DNA of 64,000 bases from Gossypium raimondii (taxonomy: Eukaryota; Streptophyta; Magnoliopsida; Malvales; Malvaceae), in the NCBI RefSeq assembly GCF_025698545.1, contig NC_068576.1:53354390-53418389 (forward strand), given 5' to 3'. Positions 62,101 to 64,000 of the stretch are shown one piece after another. Made by a program: the position numbers and the translations under genes. Positions within the stretch are counted from its first letter, which is position 1; the number at the start of each line of letters is the position of its first letter. A model generated the notes under the pieces. That model was not told where the DNA came from and searched no databases. It saw only the letters and a program-made list of their open reading frames with translations.

Positions 62101-63063
62101 TATGTTCATTGTGGTGCTTCTCAAGACTAGAGTTACAAATTCTAGCTGGTTTAATGTCTGCTCTATGCATTGCAGGTATGCAACCTTGTGTGGTCTAAGA
62201 ATGTTAATGAACTCGTCAGCACTCATGGATACTCCCAAAACCAGATAATTGTTTGGAGATACCCTACGATGTCAAAGGTAAAAGAAGTTTAAAAACAGGG
62301 TATATATGATAATAATATATCATCTACTTTTTCTCCTCTAAAATTTTATTCTACTAATGCAGTTGGCTACTCTTACGGGACACACATACAGAGTTCTTTA
62401 TCTTGCAATCTCACCTGATGGACAGGTAGGTCACCTCCCACGCTTTATACTTTTTACCCTTGGCTTCTACTTTTGTATTACAATAAAAATATTAATAAAA
62501 TATATGACAAGTGCTGCAATTTTACTTTCTGTTTTAACATCAATGCTCTTCTTCTGTTTGAAATAACCATTTTCTACCCCTTTTTCTTTGTTACAGACCA
62601 TAGTTACTGGAGCTGGAGATGAGACGCTAAGGTTTTGGAACGTGTTCCCATCCCCTAAATCTCAGGTAAATGACACTTGTGGAGTCCAGGCTATCTGAAT
62701 ATTTTTATATTCTCACAAAATTGTTTAGTCTTCTTTTCTCTATATCACTCTCATAAACATAACTTTATTTTATTGGGATTATAAATTACTTCATGGGGAG
62801 CAAAGGGAATTTGATATTTTATAGTAGTACATTTTGGGATCAAAAAGCTAGTTTTGACCATGTACTGTTGAGGGCCTGCTTTTAATTGAAAAAGTAAATG
62901 CTGCATTATTATTCTTGTGGGTTGCCTTGCCTCTAACAACAAGAAATTGTTTCAAGATTTTCTTATTTCTGGTATTGATACATATTTGTGGACATGATGT
63001 CTAATGCAGAACACTGATAGTGAAATAGGAGCATCATCTTTGGGAAGAACCACAATTCGGTGA
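59145..63063 (+). CDS. FZR2: FIZZY-RELATED 2 (CCS52A/Cdh1-type APC/C activator)
   Basis: WD40 activator of the anaphase-promoting complex, which brings substrates with KEN and D-box motifs for ubiquitination and drives endoreduplication in plants. Nine exons: 59145-59645, 59742-59969, 61022-61201, 61469-61531, 61630-61824, 62176-62277, 62363-62425, 62597-62665 and 63010-63063; all GT-AG and in phase, giving 484 residues (Arabidopsis FZR2 483). The N terminus carries the C-box DRFIPSR, then RAALFGPYTP. Seven WD-type repeats follow, from LNLVDWSSNNVLAVGL to TGAGDETLRFWNVF. The C-terminal Ile-Arg dipeptide that docks on the APC/C is intact. Intron 2 is about 1 kb. Nothing is missing. At4g22910 is next to the DUF1191 gene in Arabidopsis, as here. 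Confidence 0.97.
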
Positions 63064-64000
63064 GTCCAAGAAAAAGATGCTGGAAGCTTTGGGAGCATTT
63101 CTCATGCTCCGAAGAATCAAATTCGAAGAATTTGCAGCAGGTGCAAGAACTAAGTTATTGCCGGTTTTTTGCAGATCATTGATTTTAGATCCCAATTTAT
63201 ATCTTTTTTGATTAATGTATAGCGGGGAGTTGTTATATCAATTACTTGTAGCTGCTCCCTCCCTCCCTTTGTAAATTAAAGAAGTTGGAGAGTTTGTTGA
63301 TGAACACGCAAGTTATTGTATCACGTTCTTTGTGTCTGTAAATAAAATAAATGAATCTATATCAGTGTGTGTTTGAGTAAATTCGAATTATTATTCATTT
63401 AATATATTTTTAATTTTGTTCAGCTTTATTTTTTGAATTATTTATGGTTGCATTTGTATCTTTTGAACAATGTTTTTAATTTAATTTATAAAAATTTTAC
63501 ATTTTAAAATAATAAAACAAGGTAAAATATTCAGAATTAGCTACCAACACCTTTATTTTTGACCTTCTGACTTCTAAGCTCTAAGTAATATAAATACCAT
63601 AATTTGAAACGATACTTTCTACATATGTCGCACATCACATTAATTTTTTTAAAATACAAAATATCGTATCTCCACAAAAATCGAACATTTTAATACGTTG
63701 TGGAAAGAGTGAGGCCAAGGCCCAAATATTTTCTCTAGGCTCCAAGGTAGGCAGCCTTGAAATTGGATTTAGATTGGGGAATTTTGTTGTTGACAAGGGT
63801 ATTAAATTATAATTAAAAATACAAATACATGGTTCAATCAATTACAATGGCACGTAGAATCAATTCAGTACAAAGCATAACACATGACAATGTATAGTGA
63901 AACTCAAACATGAGTTTTTAAGACTTAAGGTTTCATACCATGATCAACAAGTTAAGACTTCGTTGACAAGAGAATTCTTTAAAAAAAATAATATGTTGAA
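63064..64000. other. 3' flank of FZR2 and intergenic DNA
   Basis: The 3' untranslated region probably runs to about 63350, where AATAAA-like hexamers (taaataaaataaatg) occur. The remainder is AT-rich without a coding signal. Confidence 0.5.

Overview
This window looks like nuclear DNA of a eudicot, probably a member of the mallow family close to cotton. The reasons are interrupted plant genes with GT-AG introns, AT-rich intergenic DNA, nuclear tRNA genes, and long-terminal-repeat (LTR) sequence beginning TGTAACACCC of the kind common in cotton genomes. The assignment is an inference, because no search was possible. I found no previously undescribed system. The most notable results are several decaying gene copies, a set of well-delimited transposon fossils and an unusually readable syntenic layout.

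Layout. 1.7-4.4 kb: an LRR receptor-like kinase with an altered catalytic loop, convergent with an ACS10-type aminotransferase (4.8-7.5 kb, minus). 7.5-15.6 kb: gene-free, with a Mutator-like MITE (9.2-9.7 kb) and a solo LTR (9.9-12.7 kb). 15.6-19.7 kb: a TPX2-like spindle gene of 17 or more exons with one GC-AG intron. 21.9-22.5 kb: a phytocyanin. 25.3-26.4 kb (minus): a sugar-phosphate/phosphate translocator like At1g12500. 27-31 kb: MITEs, SINE-like copies, a tRNA-Ile(AAT) and an LTR fragment. 32.3-33.1 kb (minus): a growth-regulating factor with a miR396 site. 34.0 kb: a tRNA-Val(AAC). 34.8 kb: a subtilase remnant. 35.8-37.5 kb (minus): a conserved protein of unknown function. 37.9-40.6 kb: two tandem hydroxypyruvate-reductase genes, one clearly dead and one with a frameshift in its nucleotide-binding motif. 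41.2-46.0 kb: a non-autonomous LTR retroelement. 46.0-47.2 kb (minus): an anthocyanidin-synthase-like pseudogene. 49.0-50.9 kb: PGRL1. 52.3-53.3 kb: a DUF1191 membrane protein. 55.6-57.0 kb: two more inverted-repeat elements, one a hAT-type MITE. 59.1-63.1 kb: FZR2/CCS52A.

The genes resemble neighbours in Arabidopsis chromosome 1 (At1g12460, At1g12500, At1g12550; and At1g62950/At1g62960) and chromosome 4 (At4g22860 to At4g22910). The window therefore seems to keep, interleaved, gene content that Arabidopsis has split between duplicated blocks. Functionally the genes form no operon-like pathway. Two cell-cycle genes (TPX2-like and FZR2) share the segment, and the TPX2-like protein carries a KEN motif of the type recognised by the APC/C activator encoded by FZR2.
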